DNA of 64,000 nucleotides from Amoebidium appalachense (Eukaryota; Ichthyosporea): assembly GCA_963693365.1 (NCBI GenBank), contig CAVNZM010000001.1, positions 4,402,001-4,466,000 on the forward strand. Direction: 5' to 3'. Under the pieces are notes generated by a model that had not been told where the DNA came from, ran no database searches, and was given only the letters and a program-made list of their open reading frames with translations. The position numbers and the translations under genes were made by a program. This document shows positions 1-12,310 of the stretch, piece by piece (position 1 is the stretch's first letter; each line of letters opens with the position of its first letter).

Positions 1-283
1 TGTATGTGGCACATGATGGTCATGAGGGTCTGACAAACCGGTTTGAAGGCTATAAGCCTTTAAAGTCGATTCGATTTCCTAGCCCGACATTTTAAATTTT
101 CATAGATAGCAGAAGCTTTACGGTTTTTTTAACTGAGCTGGAAGAAGCCCTTTTACTAATAAACTGAAGTGTGTACCAATTGTACATGTAGTAGCGACTG
201 ACACTGACTGTCTGCTACCAACCAGGGTTTCAAATTGCTACATTCCGTCATCTGGATCTGTTTATCATGGCTTTTCTCAATCA

Positions 284-778
284 TTGGTCCGCACGACAAA
301 CCAGGGTAAAAAGGGCCCGCGGAGCATGTTCGTTATCAACACACCAACACTGTATGGCCATGTGCCACCAGTACCGGATGGGCTTATCAGACTTGGAATG
401 CAGCGCCATTTGCAGCAGAGCCCCCAAATGCAGAGCAAAGAATCCGACTTCCATCTGACCGACGGTTTTGAACGCTGTTTCCTCAAATGTGTTCAGGTTG
501 GACAGTTACCACACAAGGACGTCGAGGGGAAGAAGGAGCACCGAGCGTCAGAAAGTGCAGGTTCCCAATCCTGTCGGCCTGTCAGAAGTGTGCACCCTTG
601 CTATATCCCGTGCATGGATCAATGGATCGCGGAGGGGACCCGGAATAATGCACTTGGCTTTGCGACACTTACCCTATCTGCGCAAAAGACTGTTTCCGTG
701 CGTACGGCAGTGCTCAGTCGTGTGGGGACGAATGTGCATTCTACGGCGTGCACGTGGGGTCACCCGCTGAGTAGGTAG
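284..778 (+). CDS. Unrecognised ORF, possible 3' exon
   Basis: An open frame of about 164 codons ends in TAG and is followed about 90 bases later by AATAAA-type signals (about 866-876), so it could be the last exon of a plus-strand gene. The frame does not begin with ATG; the first internal ATG is about 14 codons in, which fits an exon entered by splicing. Several cysteines occur (for example RCFLKC) but no domain is recognisable. Overlapping frames are also open, so it may be chance. Confidence 0.25.
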   Translation: MVRTTNQGKKGPRSMFVINTPTLYGHVPPVPDGLIRLGMQRHLQQSPQMQSKESDFHLTDGFERCFLKCVQVGQLPHKDVEGKKEHRASESAGSQSCRPVRSVHPCYIPCMDQWIAEGTRNNALGFATLTLSAQKTVSVRTAVLSRVGTNVHSTACTWGHPLSR

Positions 779-1078
779 CGTTCCGATTGTTAACGACGTC
801 AACGGGAGAAGACAACCGACCTTGCAATTGTTTGCAATGTCTGCTGCTCTCGTGTGTGAATAATTAATAAAAAATAAAAAAGAAGGATTAACGCAAGACT
901 CGGGAGTAACGCAAGACTGCTCTAACTCTGTGGGGGTGTGGCGTACATGCAAGAGTTCAGTGTGTTGTGCCATGCGCGTGGTTTAACTCTGTGTGATGAT
1001 TATGTTTGTGTGTCCACGGAGATTTGTGCCTGTTCCGTGTGTCATGACGTGTGCCATGATGTGATGTGAGTGAGACTC

Positions 1079-1399
<321 letters not shown>

Positions 1400-1439
1400 T
1401 GTGTGTGTGTGCAAAAGATCGTGTATTTATACATTGTTC

Positions 1440-1672
1440 TTTGGGGGAGAAGGGGAGGAAGGGTGGGGGGAAGGAAGGGGGGATGAGGATCCGGAGAGGC
1501 GGGCCCGGGGGGTTGGCTGGCTTTGGAAAGCCTTTAAGAGCGGGGTTACAGGGGTAGGGTGGCCGCGCGGGGGTGGTGGTGGTGGTGGTGGTGGTGGTGG
1601 TGTGGGGGGGGGGAGAGAGAGCGGGGGAGGGGAGGTGGAGCGTCGTGTTTTTTTTTTTTTTTTTTTCTTTCT

Positions 1673-1705
<33 letters not shown>

Positions 1706-1720
1706 GGGGGGGGGGAAGTT
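1440..1720. repeat. G-rich block with (GTG)n and T(n)G(n) tracts
   Basis: G-rich DNA, a (GTG)n run near 1571-1602 and a T-run passing directly into a G-run (about 1648-1703). No gene is visible. The T(n)G(n) junction has the polarity seen throughout the window. Confidence 0.9.
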
Positions 1721-2217
1721 GGATGCAATAGCCAAATTGAATGCCACATCATTCACATGTTTATGTTACAATAAATTATGGGTCATCACTACTGCCACTG
1801 CGGTGGTGGGAGGTGTAAGGGGATTGCTAAAAACAAAAAATGGCGCCAGGCATCTCATTCACTTAATGTATGTACGAGTCAAACTAATTAAGGATACTCT
1901 TCTGAAATGAACCACAAGACGACCCTATGATGGCATAGCATTGTGGTTGTCACTTTACTGTTATGTTAACGTCGCATCCATTTTCACTGTTCTTTGGGTC
2001 ACGTGCACGTTGGTACTGGGCCGTACCAGCAGCACAGCCCAATTATTCTCTAACTTCCCAAGAGTCAATGATGTTCAGATGGCCTCGGTCGGCAAATCCT
2101 GCCTACTGCACATGCATCTTGTGTGCGCTTTGCCTCTTGCAGCTACTTCTTTCTCGACACGTTTTTTCTTTCTTTCTTCTTCTTCTTCTTCTTCTCTCTC
2201 TCTCTCTCTTTTTTTGC

Positions 2218-2878
2218 TCACAGCTGCTTTCTGACCCCCACTTGTTGCCTGCAGACAGGGCAGCTGTGTACCACATCCTTGAGGTCATCCACGCACAGGG
2301 GCACACACGTGCAGGGCCAGCAGACCAGACAGCAGCAGCCCACAGCAAGCCACATGGCTGTTCCGTTGACCAACTCAGGCACCGTGGTCACCATTTGGTT
2401 GCATCGCATGCAGAACGCCTGGCAGGGTTCGTTGCCAAACGCTGGCTGGGTGATGATGATGGTTTGCGCAACTGGTGCCGGATGTATGAAGGAGGCCGAA
2501 GCTGCCGGTGCACTTCCACTGAAGTCTTCTGGTTTTGGGGTAGTTGCAGCGTAAAAACCAGGTGGGGTTGGGTAGGGTGTAGACTGAGAAGGCCTAGGGG
2601 CAGCCGGGGGGAGCCTGGTGATGGAGTGTCGGTGGGGTGTGTATGGGTGAGTAATTGTTTAGGGTGGGCATGGGCGACGGGTACATATTGGGGTCGGCCG
2701 CGGGAGCATGCTGATAGCTTGGGTACGTAGGGGGTGGATTTGGATAGGGGTAGACTGGGGGTGGAGTGTATTCGACGGGGGGTTGGGGTTGGTGGGTGTG
2801 GGCCGGGGTGCCTGGGCCTGTAGTTGTGGCAGCCAAGGGTGGGTGGGGATATGTGTTGTGGTCGTTGTTCGTATCCAT
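2218..2878 (-). CDS. LITAF-domain membrane-associated zinc protein, with one-base frameshift
   Basis: The 3' part, read on the minus strand to a TGA at 2218-2220, shows the LITAF/SIMPLE fold. A first CxxC knuckle (CMRC) and a short conserved segment precede a Cys/Trp-rich hydrophobic stretch that inserts as a membrane hairpin, then the CVPLC...DDLKDV.H.CPVC second knuckle and a basic C-terminus (KQL). Family members sit on the cytosolic face of endosomes and lysosomes. Upstream, from ATG 2878-2876, a Pro/Tyr-rich region with PPxY-like motifs (PPTY, PPVY) is typical of LITAF N-termini and of NEDD4/WW binding. The two halves lie in different frames. The upstream frame stops at TAG just after a plus-strand G6 run (2606-2611). 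A one-base surplus there would reconcile 660 nt (219 codons plus stop). Either an assembly or homopolymer error or a real disrupting indel. The start is the first ATG of the Pro-rich frame; an upstream in-frame ATG exists at 2920. Confidence 0.8.
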
Positions 2879-3866
2879 TATGATGGCCGGATGGATGTGT
2901 GGGAGGAAGTGGGTTGGCAATATCTAGGGCTGCAAGAAAGATATTTAGTTTGTAAGTGTGCGAATGTGTATTTGTTGACTCAATGAGAGCACCAAGCCCA
3001 AATGTAAATATTGCTCCGTGTCCGGCCATTTCATTCCGTTCTGAATCCGCGTACAAGATGCTTGTGGTGCGCGCCGGACCAATAATATACATCTGGCAAT
3101 ATGATTCTGCCAATCAAATTAGAGGTAATCAGGATCATCATCAGTACAGATTCTATAGAGAGCATACGCCAAGCAGCGGCACCAGTCAGATCCTGAGCAG
3201 CACGTGGGGAACCTCCGAAACTCTCACAATAATTTCAAGGCATGTCTATCGTTTCTGTATCCCAAAGCCTTTTCAGGTTTTGAATCGTGTAAAACGGAAC
3301 ACAAGGCTCCACAATTTTCTTGAATATCATTGTCAGGTTCGAATTTACGTAAGACCTGACGAACATGAGGCTTTTGTCATCAGTGTTCAAGAGACGAGCT
3401 CCACAGCCTCTTAAGAATGAGAAAATGGGCCAGTTTCACGTACGTATTCACGTACATAATGGGCACCTTACGTGCGTGGGCACAACATGTATGTCTACGA
3501 TGTGTCATATATAAGTACACGAGACATGACGTCCACGGCCCACATGATGTGCGTGCCCCTACCCCGCACGGCGCACATGATGTGCGTAGAGTCTATTCGA
3601 TCATGGGCACATGCATGATCAGTCAGGCATGCACATGATGCACATGTGTACACATACTTTCTATTTTGTGATTTCATCTTTGTGTTAACATGAATATCAC
3701 GCTAGCAAAAACTTCTTATATGTACGGCACGGAAACATGGTATGCGCAAAGGTAAGTGCCTATCAAAACCTGTAAGTGACACACTTCGAGACTGTGCTTG
3801 CCGCACGCGTCGTGCAGCCCATACTCACTGTCACTGCCCCCGCGTCAGCGGCCAGTGTGCGGCTGT

Positions 3867-4142
3867 ATGCCGGATCTACAAGATCAGAGTTTTGAAGATT
3901 CTCTGGCAAATCTCTCAGTGGTTGGCCCAGGAGATCGAGATCTAGATCCTCTGCTGCTGGCGTCAGACTATGATGATCAGCGCCTGCCCGGCTATTCGTG
4001 CCTGGGCGGCGGAGCTCCGAGCGCGTCCGTGCACGTGGGACCTTCACGGAGTACTACGCTGAGTAGCCTACGCGCTTGCGTGCGCCGGGTGCGCGTACGT
4101 GTGTCATGTGGATGTATACATTTACGTGGCGACTCAGGCTGA
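3867..4142 (+). CDS. Possible N-terminal exon of an endolysosomal membrane protein
   Basis: An ATG-initiated frame of 91 codons starts with an acidic, ordered-looking N-terminus containing DLDPLL, which matches the acidic dileucine sorting signal (D/E)xxxL(L/I), followed by DYDD and LPGYSCLGG. The composition is unlike the surrounding repeats. The last third (RVRVRV) is probably past a splice donor. A candidate upstream mini-exon with a good GTAAGT donor lies near 3737-3751. No domain is recognised and no downstream exon could be identified, so function is open. Confidence 0.3.
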   Translation: MPDLQDQSFEDSLANLSVVGPGDRDLDPLLLASDYDDQRLPGYSCLGGGAPSASVHVGPSRSTTLSSLRACVRRVRVRVSCGCIHLRGDSG

Positions 4143-4289
4143 CTCAGGCATGGCATGCCTAGGCCTATTTGTAAAATTTTAGGCCTGTGCCGTTTGGCGG
4201 GTATGCATGCATGGGTGACTGCTTGGGCAAGACTTCACAATTCAGCTGCAGTGTCACTTATGTAGTTGCATGAAGACTAACCTTTTATG

Positions 4290-4450
4290 TTTAAGTGTGT
4301 GTGTGTGTGTGTGTTTGTGTGTGTGTGTTTGTGCACATGTATGCGTGGTGCGTGCAAGTGTACATGCCGTGCGCGTGCTTGTGATGTGTATGTGAACGTT
4401 CATGCGTTATGCCACTGTTTACAGGTGTTTGTGCGCGTGTGTGTGCGTGC
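4290..4450. repeat. GT-rich simple repeat
   Basis: Interrupted GT/GC dinucleotide DNA with no coding signal. Confidence 0.85.
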
Positions 4451-4619
4451 CAAAGGCTTCAGACCAGTAAGGCGTGCCCCCGCCAGGGGGCACGCAGAAC
4501 CAAGAATTGGCTAGTATATCATAGTCACTTTGAGTGCTGTCTCCCTACGGCCTATAACATACCTCGTATGCTGCCGCAGGCGACAGTCACTATGGGGTGG
4601 CAGGTTAGTAAATAGTCTC

Positions 4620-5870
4620 GATCGAAATTGACCAATAGCAGCTCGCTAAAAACAAGGCATCTGCCGGGCTAAAACGACCCACCTTGGTAAGTGATAGTGT
4701 AAATCGATGAAAAAAAGGAAAATAAAAATAAAAATCACACAAAATAAGAAAATTAGAAAAACTGTAAATATATACGAATAAAATTCTACGACAAAACGCT
4801 CTTTTTAGCTAGCGACGCTCACGGTAGCGAATCTACTAGCGATCCGGCCTCAACAATCGTGATGTCCACTGTCGAGAGATTTTGATTGGCTCACAGCCTT
4901 TCAATTTGAATTGCTACACTTTCTACCAATCGGATAGCTCGAAACACAAGGCAAGATTTTTTGATCCAGCCTGTTCAATGTCTTGCTACCTCATAGACAA
5001 AGTTTGCTCGCAGGTAATCGGATCTGGCTTTACGAGCGGCGATTGGTTCAAAATGACGTAAGCCTACCAAAGTAGTAAAAAGAAGACATGATCCGGCTGC
5101 CCAGGGCTTTTTCTTTTTATACAAGCGGTATGGACATGACAGAACCTCAAATGGCTCCCCTGAATGTCCCCCCAGATCTACTCTATTGTAATATGTAGCC
5201 TGTATGCCCGCTGAGGCGAAATTTTTCCAAGTCTTTTAAACCATTTAAAAGTCACGTCTGTCATCTTGGCCCAATGTTTGGCGCCAAAACCTGGCAAAAC
5301 GAACCCTACACTCCCCGTCACGCCAAACCAGAACTGCGCGCAATCTGCAGCACAACCACCTTCTGACCTTTGAGTTTACGTACGTTTCCTCGGCAAGGTG
5401 GCCTCCTAATGGTGCGTCAGTAAAAGAAAACAAAGAAAAAAATACATTAGGACCTTTTTGCGCTATGTATCACCTCCGTGCCGCACAGGAAACCTTAGTG
5501 GTTATGCGATAAGCTCTCGCACCTCACCAGGGGGGCCAAGCTGCACTAGGCCAGGCCACTATGACGATACGCTTCTCAAGTACCTGCACAAAGGCGTTAT
5601 AGCACCTTTACCTATGTTATTTTCCGTACATCATTGTTAACGTCACATGCATCCACATCATCACGCGCTTAATCACTCAAGAGTTCCAGTCCAGGTAAGC
5701 CACGTGACTTCACTGTTAACGTGAATGGGAATGGGGGTGGGCTGGTTTGCGAGGAAGTGGGCGATATGTGGGCAGCGCGGGTTGTGTTTGTTTGTGTGGA
5801 GGAAGCAACCCCTTTATTGGAGTGTTATTGGAGTGGGTGATGTCAGTAAATATGATGCATATGAACTTGT
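4620..5870. other. Intergenic unique DNA with repeated CCAAT/ATTGG motifs
   Basis: About 1.2 kb without a credible gene. Short hexamers of the CCAAT-box type recur on both strands (about 4632, 4885, 4927 and 5040), spaced roughly 40-250 bp, beside A-rich segments. This looks like a promoter or regulatory interval but no TATA box or start site can be assigned. Confidence 0.45.
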
Positions 5871-5872
<2 letters not shown>

Positions 5873-5916
<44 letters not shown>

Positions 5917-6252
5917 ACCCTCCCCCCCCCCCCTCCCCCCCCCCCCCCCCAAAAAAAAACAAAAAAAGCCCCAAAACCACACACACCAGTCCTCTGGTAT
6001 TTAGCCATGCCACAGCCTCTTTACCCAACGCACCCACCCAACCAGATTAGGCTTCTCTTCTTCCCCTACACACACGCACGACACCCCTACTCCCCTCCCC
6101 TTTGCCTTCCATCCCTTCTTCTTGCTTCTAAACTTCTTTTTTCTTTGCTTTTATGCTGGCCTTCCCCTTCCTCCCATCCTCTATGCATTACCGCTTCATC
6201 TTTACTTAGCTTCTTTGCCTCTTTTCTTCTCTGCTATCTTGCTTTATAGCCT

Positions 6253-6293
<41 letters not shown>

Positions 6294-6515
6294 TTCTCCC
6301 CCCCCCCCCCCTCCCCCCCCCCCCGTTCTTCCCCCCTCCTTCCCTCCTCCCCCTCCTCCTCTGCCTCCCCCGCCCCCCCTCCCTCCCCCCCCCTCCCCAC
6401 ACACATACTGCCTCTCTCAACCCCCCCCCCCCCTCCACTCCCCCCCCCCTCCCCCTCCCCCCCAAAAAAAACCTCTTCTTGCCTCTCTCCATGACATTAC
6501 CGTCGTCATCCGTCT

Positions 6516-6558
<43 letters not shown>

Positions 6559-7063
6559 CCCCCCCCCCCCCCCCCCCCCCCCCCCGCCCCTGCCCCTCCC
6601 TCCACCACTGCTACCACCCCTGCTCGGCTTCTGTGCTTCGTGCTTCTTTGCTTTTCTCCTTGTTTGCTTCTTTGCTTCTTTGCTTCTTTGCTTCTTTGTT
6701 TCTTTGCTTCTTTGCTTCTTTTCCTCTCTCCTTCTTTGCTTCTTTGCTTCTTTGCCTTTCTCCGTCTTTGCTTCCTTGCTTCTTTACTTCTTTGCTTCTT
6801 TTCCTCTCTCCTTCTTTGCTTCTTTGCTTCTTTGCCTTTCTCCGTTTTTTTCTTCTTTGCTTCTTTGCCTCTCTCCTTCTTTGCTTCTTTGCCTCTCTCC
6901 TTCTTTGCTTCTTTGCTTCTTTGCCTTTCTCCGTCTTTGCTTTTTTGCTTCTTGGCTTCTTGCGTCTTTGCTTCTTTGCCTCTCTCCTTCTTTGCTTCTT
7001 TGCTTCTTTGCCTTTCTCCGTCCCTGCTTTCTTGTTTCTTTGCTTCTTTGCTTCTCGATCAAC

Positions 7064-7094
<31 letters not shown>

Positions 7095-7833
7095 AAAAAA
7101 AAAAACAATCAAAAAAACACTTATCCTACATACCTTGTTCCTCCCCCCCCCCCCCCCCCCCCCCTCCTCCGCCCTTCTCCACCACTGCCCCTGCTCCGTT
7201 TCTGTGCTTCCTCGCTCCTTTTTGCTTCTTTGCCTCTCTCCTTCTTTGCTTCTTTGCTTCTTTGCTTCTTTGCTTCTTTGCCTCTCTCCTTCTTTGCTTC
7301 TTTGCTTCTTTGCCTTTCTCCGTCTTTGCTTCTTTGCTTGTTTGCCTCTCTCCTTCTTTGCTTCTTTGCTTCTTTTCTTCTTTGCTTCTTTGCTTCTTTG
7401 CTTCTTTGCGTCTTTGTTTCTTTGCGTCTTTGCTTCTCTCCTCAACCCCCCCCCCCCCCCTCCCCCCAACCCCCCTTCCCCTCCCTCCCCTCCCCCCCCC
7501 CCCCCCCAAAAAAAAAACAAAACAAAACACTGATCCTGCATACCTTGTTCCTCCCCCCTCCCCCCCACCCCCCTCCCCCTTCTCCACCACAACTACCCCT
7601 GCTCGGTTTCTGTGCTTCCTCGCTCCTTTTTGCTTCTTTGCCCCTCTCCTTCTTTGCTTCTTTTCTTCTTTGTTTTTTTGCTTCGTTGCTTCGTTGCTTC
7701 GTTGCTTCATTGCTCCTTTTCTTCTTTGCTTCTTTGCTTCTTTGCTTCTTTGCTTCTTTGCTTGTTTGCCTCTTTGCCTTTCTCCTTCTTTGCTTCTTTG
7801 CTTCTTTGCTTCTTTGCTTTTTTTCTTCTCTGC

Positions 7834-7868
<35 letters not shown>

Positions 7869-8155
7869 CGGCCTCTCCCTCCCCTCCCCTCCCCCTTCCC
7901 CACCCCCCCAGACTAACACTGATCCTACATACCTTGTTCCCCCCCCCCCCCCCCCCCCCCCCTCACCACCACCACCACTACCCCTGCTCGGTTTCTGTGC
8001 TTCCTCGCTCCTTTTTGCTTGCTTCTTCTCCATCACGTTGCTTCTTTGCTTCTTTGCTTCTTTGCTTCTTTGCTCCTTTGCCTCTTCCCTTCTCTGCTCA
8101 CCTCCCCCCCCCCCCCCCCCCCCCCCCCCCCTTTCCCCCTCTTGCAAACTCATCT

Positions 8156-8186
<31 letters not shown>

Positions 8187-8200
8187 TCCCCCTTCCACAT

Positions 8201-8248
<48 letters not shown>

Positions 8249-8956
8249 TTGCTTCTTTGCTTCTTTTTCTCTCTCCTTCCTTGGCTTCTTTGCTTCTTTG
8301 CCTTTCTCCGTCTTTGCTTCTTTGCTTCTTTGCTTCTTTTCCTCTCTCCTTCTTTGCTTCTTTGCTTCTTTGCCTTTCTCCGTTTTTTGCTTCTTTGCTT
8401 CTTTGCCTCTCTCCTTCTTTGCTACTTTGCTCCTTTGCTCCTTTGCTTCTTTGCTTCTTTGCCTTTCTCCGTCTTTGCTTTTTTGCTTCTTTGCTTCTTT
8501 GCTTCTTTGCCTCTCTCCTTCTTTCCTTTTTTTCCTTTCTCCGTCTTCGCTTTTTTGGTTCTTTGGTTCTTTGCTTCTCTGCTCAAACCCCCCCCCCCCC
8601 CCCCCCCCCAAACCCCCCTAATCCCTCCCCCCCCCCCCCCCCCCAAACACTGATCCTAGATACCTTGTCCCCCCCCCCCCCCCCCCCCCCCGCACCCCCC
8701 GCCCTTCTCCACCACACCACTACCCCTGCTCCGTTTCTGTGCTTCCTTGCTCCTTTTTGCTTCTTTGCCTCTCTCCTTCTTTTCTTCTTTGCGTGCTTCT
8801 TTGCCTCTCTCCTTCTTTACTTCTTTGCTTCTTTGCCTTTCTCCGTCTTTGCTTCTTTGCTTGTTTGCCTCTCTCTTTCTTTGCTTCTTTGCTTCTTTGC
8901 TTCTTTGCTTCTTTGCTTCTTTGCTTCTTTGCTTCTCTGCTCAGCCCCCCCCCCCT

Positions 8957-8987
<31 letters not shown>

Positions 8988-9183
8988 CCCGGCCCCTCCC
9001 CTCCGCCACTGCTACCACCCCTGGCTCGGCTTCTGTGCTTCGTGCTTCTTTGCTTTTCTCCTTGTTTGCTTGTTTGCTTGTTTGCTTGTTTGCTTGTTTG
9101 CTTCTTTTCCTTGCTCCTTCTTTGCTTCTTTGCTTCTGCCTTTCTCTTTACCTTTGCCTTACCTTGTCCGGTTCCCTTAACCC

Positions 9184-9233
<50 letters not shown>

Positions 9234-9236
9234 TTG
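5873..9236. repeat. TTTGCTTC satellite with higher-order units and poly(C) spacers
   Basis: Blocks of the octamer TTTGCTTC (with CTCTCTCC, TTTCTCCG and similar variants) alternate with C-runs of 20-48 bases, some followed directly by A-runs. A higher-order unit is marked by a motif ending CTGCTCGGTTTCTGTGCTTC, seen near 6621, 7193, 7596, 7986, 8727 and 9023, usually preceded by a segment containing ATACCTTGTTCC (near 7129, 7539, 7928, 8659). Unit lengths are about 570, 400, 390, 740 and 300 bp. Because 24 nt is three octamers, every frame stays open and gives an 8-residue hydrophobic period on the plus strand and a Lys/Arg/Glu-rich one on the minus strand. This is satellite DNA, not a gene. 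An (AC)n tract sits at 8202-8248. Confidence 0.95.
9186..9233. repeat. Uninterrupted poly(C) run of 48
   Basis: One of the longest pure C-runs of the window and the end of the satellite block. Confidence 0.97.
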
Positions 9237-9530
9237 ACCGGCTCGGTTAAGAACAAAAGGTCACTTTTCGATAAGTAGAAGCACCATTTTGTATACTTTT
9301 GTTTCATACTTTGGGTTTAAAGATATCTGCTCTTCCTTCTGTAGTTTTCAGCTCGTAGATCATTCACGAACATGTACACAGCATCATACCGATGATGTTT
9401 GCAGCTAACCACTGCAACGCACACGCTAGTGCTACTCAAAATCAGATAAAAATAAAGACTCATTACCCCACAGTGGGTACACTGAACCCCGTTGTAGCAG
9501 AGAGAAACAAACAGAAGGATGCATAATCAA

Positions 9531-9563
9531 GTGTGTGTGTGTGTGTGTTGTGTGTGTGTGCGC

Positions 9564-9594
<31 letters not shown>

Positions 9595-9665
9595 TGTGTG
9601 CGTGTGTGCGTGCGTGTGTGTGCGTGTGCGCATGTGTGCACCGATGTGTGTTTGTACGTCTGCAC
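9531..9665. repeat. (GT)n(GC)n(GT)n compound repeat
   Basis: Alternating purine-pyrimidine DNA including an (GC)9-10 core, a sequence class able to form Z-DNA. No gene. Confidence 0.95.
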
Positions 9666-9769
9666 CTGCACACGTTTGTGCGTGTGGTGGCAGTGAGATT
9701 CTTGTGTGTGCACTTGTGGTTTTGGGGCCCGGGTGGGACGAGGGCCTGGAGGTGGGGTGCCTCCCGGGT

Positions 9770-9775
<6 letters not shown>

Positions 9776-9859
<84 letters not shown>

Positions 9860-10010
9860 CTGCTGGGCACAGGAGATGTGAACTTTGCAGAGTCGATTTC
9901 AATAAATTTTTTTTTTAATTTTTTTTTTAGGGGGCGGGGGGGGGGGGGGGGGAGGGGGGCTGCTGGGCACAGGAGATGTGAACTTTGCAGAGTCGATTTC
10001 AATAAATTAA
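9776..10010. repeat. Tandem duplication: T(n)-G(n) tract plus 50-bp unique module
   Basis: A T-run, then a G-run, then a unique module beginning GCTGCTGGGCACAGGAGATG and ending in AATAAA occur twice, modules at about 9859-9908 and 9959-10008. The copies are nearly identical in the unique part while the homopolymers differ in length (T about 40 and G about 39 versus a short AT-rich and G-rich tract). No coding potential. Confidence 0.9.
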
Positions 10011-10329
10011 TTTATAAACCAAGTGCACCTGGCACTCTCCGATACGAAAGATCGAAACTAGAACTAATATTAGCACGTAAATTATTTACATGTTTACAAT
10101 TTGGCAAATTTGCACACCACACACGAGTAACTTTACTGATTACATTTTTCTTATGTAGTTCCCATTGGAACGTGCCGACTTTGCGTTCTTAGCATCCCCA
10201 GCATACACATCGTGCCGGTCACCAAGCAGTTCAGAAATAAGGGGAACGTGGATGCTGTAAGGGGGTTGTGAAGGGGGTTGGGGAGAAGGGCAGAGAGGCA
10301 ACAAAGAAAAGATTCACTTCTCATTTAAC

Positions 10330-10540
10330 CATCATGTTGAACGTGCAAGAATGGGTGGGTGGGTGGGTGGGGGGGGAGACAAAAGGGTAAGAGTGAGACA
10401 GAGGGAAGGGGACAGGAGGAAGGAGGGGAGGGGGGAGGGGGGGCAAGGGACAGGGGGGGGAAGGGGGGGGTATTTTTCTTTCTTCTTTTCTTTCTTTTCT
10501 TTTGGTGGTTGGTGGTGGTGGTGGTGGTGTGTGTGTGGGT

Positions 10541-10571
<31 letters not shown>

Positions 10572-11081
10572 GGGGGGGGGTAAGAGCAAATACTCAAGGG
10601 GGCCGAACTTATGAAACGGGGGGAAAAGGGGGAAGGGAGAGGGGGGGGAGAGGGGGGGGGGGGGGAGGAGGGGAAGGGGAGAGGTTGGGGGGGAGGGGCA
10701 CGGGTGGGGGTGGGGTGTGTGTGTGTGTGGGGGGGGGGGGGGGGAGGGGAGGGGGGGGGAAGCCCAGAGAACCGTTGATTCCAAAGGATAGAGGGAGACA
10801 GAACATTTCAGTGGAGAATTGGGGATGGGGAGAAGGGGGAGGGGGGGGAGGAGGGGTGTGGATTGGGAAGCGCATGCAAGGATTAAACGAGAAGAGCACG
10901 GAGAGGACACAGCTGGTAGATAAAAGGGGAGAGGGCAGAGAGGTTGAGGTTTAGGGTATGTGTTAGAAATAAATGGGCCCGGGGAGGGGAGGGGGGGATC
11001 CTATGATACCCCTGAACAGGGGGCTTCCTCTGCCTCTACAAGTGATCGGTTTCGACTCTTTGAAACGGGGAGAAGGGGGGG

Positions 11082-11112
<31 letters not shown>

Positions 11113-11130
11113 GAGGGGGGGGGGGGATGA
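10330..11130. repeat. G-rich purine block
   Basis: About 800 bp of GGGGA/GGGGG-rich DNA with (GGT)n and (GT)n inserts and G-runs up to about 30. Only spurious Gly- or Pro-rich frames are present. Confidence 0.9.
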
Positions 11131-11250
11131 GTGCAGAAAAAAGAACACGGACCAGGGAGATGGGGGAGATGTATTTGAGAGAGCGAAAGGCAGGGGGTGC
11201 ATGGATCGCTATAGGTGTGTGCTTATGCTTCAAGTTGCTCGTGGGTGGAC

Positions 11251-11258
11251 TATATAAG
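11251..11258 (+). promoter_or_regulatory. TATA-box-like site
   Basis: TATATAAG preceded by a short GC-containing unique sequence. No recognisable gene starts within the next kilobase on the plus strand. Confidence 0.3.
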
Positions 11259-11259
11259 G

Positions 11260-12300
11260 CAAGGCATAGCACTTACGGCAGTGAATCTACAAGGAGGAAA
11301 TAGGGAGGAGGGAATACACACCTGCTTCTGTGTTAGTTCAGCATCGTCCAGTGATTCTGCGTGCTCTGACAAATGTGAGTGACCTGCTTAGGACAACTGA
11401 AATGAGTTGTAGATGATAGTGCTTTTCTATCACGTTGTTGTTGGAAAACCACACTGGCCGAGTTAGACTTCTGCCAGTGTGACTGGCACGACTTTCGTTC
11501 ACAAGGATAGGGCTGTACATACTGATGTCTTACGCGGTTGAGAGAGTTATAAAATGGCGCGTGTGTAACTTGTAAACAGCATCAGATTTCCGACGGGTAG
11601 TCGTAAAGTAACTCAAAAACATGATCTTTCGGGCGACACAAAGACAACGGGCACACGCCTATAATATTTCCCGTTCTTTGGCTTTGCTGTATTATGTCAA
11701 GGAGGAGACGTGGGATACCTGGCGTTGGTTTATAAGTTGAGTGCTATACCCCTCTATTTGAAAAGCTAAGCGTAGCGCGCGACCATGAAGTGTGGGTGGA
11801 GAGAAGTGACTGGCGCGGCAACGGTTGCAAGTACACAGCACAATGTCAAACAGCAATTTCCAACCCCGGTCGGGCGCCCATCTTTAAACTCACCCTAAAC
11901 TGTTCTAAAACTTAAAAACTCTGGGGAGCCATTTGAGGCTCTGGGTACCATGTCCAAACGGCTTTATACAACGCAATGAGATTAAAAGTTCGCTTTAAAA
12001 CTTTTGAGCATTCCGATTGGTCATTACAGATTGCCTCGGAGCAATCTGATTGGTCATTACAGCCACAAGGACCCCTCCGGAAACGTCCCGCAGCGTCGTA
12101 GGCCGCCCCGGCCACTTACGCAAGCCAGCAGGTACAAAGCCTTGGAGACTACATATATCATCAACTGTTTCAGACAGATCTGCAAACTTGAACAAACCGG
12201 TACCGGGGTCGATATGTAATGAAGGCATTACGGATTGACACTTGTGACACCCTTTCGTGTCATTTCTCACACAAGTGTAGAGCTCACGAGGCTCACTCAC
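11260..12300. other. Intergenic unique DNA
   Basis: About 1 kb of unique sequence with no convincing coding region. Two copies of GATTGGTCATTACAG (about 12012 and 12048) form a short direct repeat carrying a CCAAT-box-type core. Confidence 0.5.
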
Positions 12301-12310
12301 ACCAAACACT

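Noticed and set aside
2956-3414. 152-codon plus-strand frame upstream of the LITAF gene
   Set aside because: No recognisable motifs and it overlaps the likely 5' region of the minus-strand gene; judged chance.
6122-8653. An 843-codon open frame rich in Leu, Phe, Ala, Ser and Pro
   Set aside because: It is the translation of the TTTGCTTC satellite and poly(C) runs; the octamer leaves all frames open and nothing resembles a protein family.
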